Source: Saccharomonospora viridis DSM 43017 (GTDB lineage Bacteria > Actinomycetota > Actinomycetes > Mycobacteriales > Pseudonocardiaceae). Taken from it: a stretch of DNA of 64,000 nucleotides. Positions 60,991 to 64,000 of the stretch are shown in pieces. The stretch's first letter is position 1. The number at the start of each line of letters is the position of its first letter. A model generated the notes under the pieces. It was not told where the DNA came from. It worked only from the letters and a program-made list of their open reading frames with translations, and did no database searches. The stretch lies in NCBI RefSeq assembly GCF_000023865.1, contig NC_013159.1, positions 770,001 through 834,000 on the forward strand, written 5' to 3'. A program made the position numbers and the translations under genes.

Positions 60991-62796
60991 ATGTCCCAGA
61001 CCCAGAGCAGCGCGGTGCAAGCTCAAGCGCAGCGAGAGCTGGTCGAAGTCAACTTCGACCCGATCACCCGCATCATCGGCAACCTCGGCATCTACACCAA
61101 AGTGGACTTCGCTAACAACGAGGTCGTCGAGTGTCGCAGCACCTCGTCGCTGTTCCGTGGCTACAGCGTGTTCATGAAGGGCAAGGACCCTCGTGACTCC
61201 CACTTCATCACCAGCCGCATCTGCGGTATCTGCGGTGACAACCACGCGGTGTGCTCGATCTACGCGCAGAACATGGCCTACGGCGTCAAACCGCCACCGC
61301 TGGCCGACATGATCATGAATCTCGGCGAGGCGGCCGAGTTCATGTTCGATCACACGATCTTCCAGGACAACATGGTCTTCGTCGACTTCTGCGAACGCAT
61401 GGTCGCCGAGACCAACCCCAGCCTGCTCAAACAGGCCGAGACGACCGAGGCCCCGCGCGGTGACCTCCACGGCTACCGCACCATCGCCGACATCATGCGC
61501 GCGTTCAACCCCTTCGAGGGGGAGGTCTACAAACGTGCCCTGGAGATCAGCCGGATCACCCGGGAGATGTGCTGCCTCATGGAGGGCAGGCACGTACACC
61601 CGTCCACGCTGTACCCCGGTGGGGTGGGCACCGTCGCGACCCCGCAGGTGTTCACCGACTACCTGTCGCGTCTGTTGCGCTGCCTGGACTTCATCAAACA
61701 GGCCGTGGCCATGAACGACGACGTGTTCGACTTCTTCTACGACGCCCTGCCCGGCTACGAGGAGGTCGGGCGCCGGCGCATCATGTTGGGCTGCTGGGGG
61801 TGCTTCCAGAACCCGTACACGGTGGACTATCGCTACGAGAACATGGCCAGCTGGGGACGCGACATGTTCGTCACCCCCGGCATCGTCGTGGACGGGGAGC
61901 TGTTGACCAACAACCTGGTCGACATCAACCTCGGCATGCGCATCCTGCTCGGCAGCTCCTACTACGACGACTGGGTGAACGAGCAGACGTTCGTGGAGCG
62001 TGATCCGCTCGGCAACCCGGTGGACCAGCGTCATCCGTGGAACCAGACGACGTTGCCCGCGCCGCAGGCCCGGGACCTGGAGGGCGGCAACTACAGCTGG
62101 GTCATGAGCCCGCGGTGGTTCGACCCGAACAGCCAGGAACACCTCGCCCTCGACACCGGCGGCGGCCCCTTGGCGCGGCTGTGGTCCACCGCGCTGAACG
62201 GTCTTGTCGACACGCCGTACGTCAAGGCCACCGGAGGCGCCGTGCGGATCGACCTGCCGGCCACCCCACAGAGCCGGGAGGTTCGGTTGGAATGGCGACC
62301 CCCACGCTACGCCAACACGCTCGAACGGAACCGGGCGCGCATGTACTTCGTCGCCTACGCGGCGGGCATGGCCCTGCACTTCGTCGAGGAGGCACTGGCC
62401 GAGGTGCGTTCGGGCAACACCAAGGTGTTCGAGAACTTCGACGTGCCGGACGAGGCCATCGGAGTCGGGTTCCACGAGGCCGTGCGGGGAGTGCTCTCGC
62501 ACCATCTGGTGATCCGGGACGGCAAGATCGCCAACTACCACCCGTACCCACCCACGCCGTGGAACGCCAGTCCCCGGGACGTCTACGGCACACCGGGGCC
62601 CTACGAGGACGCGGTCCAGGGCACGCCCATCTTCGAGGAGAACGGCAAGGACGACTTCAAGGGCATCGACATCATGCGCACGGTCCGCAGCTTCGACCCG
62701 TGCCTGCCGTGCGGTGTCCACATGTACCTCGGTGACGGCCAGGTGCTGAAGAAGATCGCCTCGCCGACGTTCGGCGCGGTCCACCCAGGGCAGTGA
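60991..62796 (+). CDS. hhyL: [NiFe]-hydrogenase large subunit, group 1h type
   Basis: 601 residues holding the Ni-Fe centre. L1 is RICGICGDNH (C78, C81) and L2 is DPCLPCGVH (C571, C574, H577). A 24-residue extension follows His577 (MYLGDGQVLKKIASPTFGAV and four more), which the maturation protease in the divergent operon should remove. ATG at 60991 has caggagcg upstream. It follows the small-subunit gene by 19 bases. Confidence 0.97.
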   Translation: MSQTQSSAVQAQAQRELVEVNFDPITRIIGNLGIYTKVDFANNEVVECRSTSSLFRGYSVFMKGKDPRDSHFITSRICGICGDNHAVCSIYAQNMAYGVKPPPLADMIMNLGEAAEFMFDHTIFQDNMVFVDFCERMVAETNPSLLKQAETTEAPRGDLHGYRTIADIMRAFNPFEGEVYKRALEISRITREMCCLMEGRHVHPSTLYPGGVGTVATPQVFTDYLSRLLRCLDFIKQAVAMNDDVFDFFYDALPGYEEVGRRRIMLGCWGCFQNPYTVDYRYENMASWGRDMFVTPGIVVDGELLTNNLVDINLGMRILLGSSYYDDWVNEQTFVERDPLGNPVDQRHPWNQTTLPAPQARDLEGGNYSWVMSPRWFDPNSQEHLALDTGGGPLARLWSTALNGLVDTPYVKATGGAVRIDLPATPQSREVRLEWRPPRYANTLERNRARMYFVAYAAGMALHFVEEALAEVRSGNTKVFENFDVPDEAIGVGFHEAVRGVLSHHLVIRDGKIANYHPYPPTPWNASPRDVYGTPGPYEDAVQGTPIFEENGKDDFKGIDIMRTVRSFDPCLPCGVHMYLGDGQVLKKIASPTFGAVHPGQ

Positions 62797-62802
62797 CCGG
62801 TG

Positions 62803-63321
62803 ATGACCACAGTGACCGAGACACCGAAGACGCCGGAAGCGGCCGGGCGTTGGGACGAGGACCGGATACGCGCAAAGCTCACCGAACTCGACGCCGTACT
62901 CGCCGAACTCATGGAGCGGGCGGATGCGGAGTCGTCGACGGCGTTCGAAGCCGTGCGGGCGCTCGTCGACGTCTACGGCGAGGCACTGGCCCGCATCCTC
63001 GACCGTGCCGACAGCGCGCTGATGGAAACGCTCGTCGCCGACGAGCTCGTCTCCCACCTGCTGTTGGTGCACGACCTGCACCCCGACGATCCGGCCACGC
63101 GCATCCGACGTGTCCTGGCTGAGCTCGCCCCCCACGTCGAGGCCGAGCTCGCAGAGTACGCCGACGGGGTGGCCACGGTGGTCGTCGACGGCGCGGCACG
63201 CACCGGGACCGTCCCCGTCGAGGACGCCGTGCGGGCCGTCGCCCCCGAGGTCGACGAGGTCAGGGTGGAGCGCCGGTCGACACCCGCGTTCGTCCCCCTC
63301 ACGGCGGTGCGTGCCCGATGA
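62803..63321 (+). CDS. NifU-like C-terminal domain protein
   Basis: About 172 residues; ATG at 62803 or the adjacent in-frame codon at 62800. Helical at first (RIRAKLTELDAVLAELMERA). The end resembles the NifU C-terminal scaffold fold (AELAPHVEAELAEYADGVAT and EDAVRAVAPEVDEVRVERRS), but the usual C-x2-C is absent. It may help build or dock the small subunit without binding a cluster itself. It directly follows the large-subunit gene. Confidence 0.6.
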   Translation: MTTVTETPKTPEAAGRWDEDRIRAKLTELDAVLAELMERADAESSTAFEAVRALVDVYGEALARILDRADSALMETLVADELVSHLLLVHDLHPDDPATRIRRVLAELAPHVEAELAEYADGVATVVVDGAARTGTVPVEDAVRAVAPEVDEVRVERRSTPAFVPLTAVRAR

Positions 63322-63968
63322 ACGTCCCGGCGGCACCGCCGACGAACCAGCTGCGCAGGCTCGTCCGCGTCGAAGCGCCGCAGCGGTACGCCGAGCCGCG
63401 GCGGAACACCCACCGGTGCGAGCTGTGCGGGGAGGCGTTACCCGACGAGCATCGTCACCTGCTGGAGACCGACGACCGGCAGTTGCGCTGCGCGTGTCGT
63501 GCGTGCGCGCTGCTGTTCGACCGCGACGCCACGGACACGGGGCGGTACCGCGCGGTGCCACGCCTTCGCAGGAGACTCACCGAACCCCCGGTCGACGACG
63601 TGGTGTGGGCCGCGTTGGAAGTGCCCGTGCGGCTGGCGTTCTTCGTCCGCCACCTCGTGGCGACCGGGTCGGACGACGTGGGGGCCGGGACCGTCACGGC
63701 GTACTACCCGAGCCCGCTCGGCGTGGTGGGCACGGACGTGGACCCCGAGGCGTGGGCGAGGGTGAAGCATCCCCCGTTGGAACCCGAGGTGACGGCGTTG
63801 CTCGTGTACCGGGACGCCGACGAGAACTGGTTGGTCGGCATCGACGAGTGCTATCGGCTCACCGCGCGGGTACGTCACACGTGGATCGGTATGACAGGAG
63901 GTGACAAGGTATGGCGCGAGATCGATCGCTTCTTCACCGAGTTACGCGACGGCGTCGCTCCCACCTGA
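63318..63968 (+). CDS. DUF5947 family hydrogenase-associated protein
   Basis: 216 residues; ATG overlaps the preceding stop by four bases. An N-terminal zinc-like site is HRCELCGEALPDEHRH with LRCACRACALLF (C-x2-C and C-x-C-x2-C). The body has TAYYPSPLGVVGTDVD and LLVYRDADENWLVGIDECYR. The family occurs in actinobacterial hydrogenase clusters; function not established. Confidence 0.8.
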   Translation: MNVPAAPPTNQLRRLVRVEAPQRYAEPRRNTHRCELCGEALPDEHRHLLETDDRQLRCACRACALLFDRDATDTGRYRAVPRLRRRLTEPPVDDVVWAALEVPVRLAFFVRHLVATGSDDVGAGTVTAYYPSPLGVVGTDVDPEAWARVKHPPLEPEVTALLVYRDADENWLVGIDECYRLTARVRHTWIGMTGGDKVWREIDRFFTELRDGVAPT

Positions 63969-64000
63969 GGCTCGGCAGGCCCGACGTGCGGGTCGACCTG
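63911..64000 (+). CDS. start of the next hydrogenase-cluster gene (partial)
   Basis: ATG at 63911 is preceded by a strong aggaggtgac ribosome site inside the DUF5947 gene. The frame MARDRSLLHRVTRRRRSHLR stays open to the window end (30 codons), overlapping DUF5947 by 58 bases. Product not identifiable from this piece. Confidence 0.45.
   Translation, partial: MARDRSLLHRVTRRRRSHLRLGRPDVRVDL

Noticed and set aside
60934-63561. 875-codon open frame antisense to the hydrogenase large subunit
   Set aside because: Arg/His-rich shadow frame with no family resemblance; the plus strand carries clear catalytic motifs.

Overview
The window is high-GC DNA from an actinomycete, most probably a member of the Pseudonocardiaceae (inferred). 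The evidence is frequent GTG starts, a WhiB7 regulator, the block uvrD2-whiB7-ABC1 kinase, a C1/U72 initiator tRNA, a GlnR-type nitrogen operator, and an actinobacterial group 1h [NiFe]-hydrogenase. No species can be named from the sequence alone.

Layout. 1-2265: 3' part of a 23S rRNA gene, 5S rRNA and a strong terminator. 2313-8820: nitrogen block with an amidotransferase, glnE (glutamine synthetase adenylyltransferase), a thioesterase, glnA carrying its adenylylation tyrosine and a GlnR-like four-element box, and an RDD membrane protein. 8860-24683: conserved actinobacterial core with a DUF4191 protein, uvrD2, whiB7 with a long attenuator-type leader, a methyltransferase, an ABC1 kinase, a ThiF/TOMM-like protein, a YgjP-like metallopeptidase, a DUF2342 protein, a Lon-like PDZ protease and a UPF0182 membrane protein. 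24887-30551: initiator tRNA, a PadR regulator, then prfB-ftsE-ftsX-smpB-amidohydrolase-ssrA. 30805-37728: DUF2267, dienelactone hydrolase, a channel-like protein, a 21-bp repeat array, hrpB, a glutamate-type binding protein, and a MauE-DsbA pair. 37932-40430: four-gene operon resembling accessory genes of type VII secretion. 40489-46703: tRNA-Ala followed by a decayed accessory region holding remnants of a recombinase, an AraC regulator, an IS256 transposase and a second tetR/MFS pair, plus one intact MFS-tetR module with three operator copies. 46704-49433: a helix-turn-helix/TPR regulator, a hydrolase and a TspO protein. 49628-64000: hydrogenase locus.

The hydrogenase locus is the most coherent system. 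Structural genes (small and large subunit, a NifU-like protein, a DUF5947 protein and the start of one more gene) run rightward. A ten-gene leftward operon, nearly all overlapping by a few bases, runs from the shared intergenic region: SIS protein, HypC-like protein, second SIS protein, an unrecognised 417-residue protein, maturation protease, hypC, hypD, hypE, hypA, hypB. hypF and a DMT-type transporter follow on the other strand and overlap hypB tail to tail. The small subunit has Asp where the second proximal-cluster Cys normally lies and has no Tat signal, as in oxygen-insensitive group 1h enzymes that scavenge atmospheric H2.

Leads worth most attention: the duplicated SIS/HypC-like module in the hydrogenase operon, the 21-bp repeat array that reverses orientation in register between two convergent genes, the whiB7 leader (promoter, small ORF, attenuator hairpin), the type VII-like operon, and the three-copy TetR operator.
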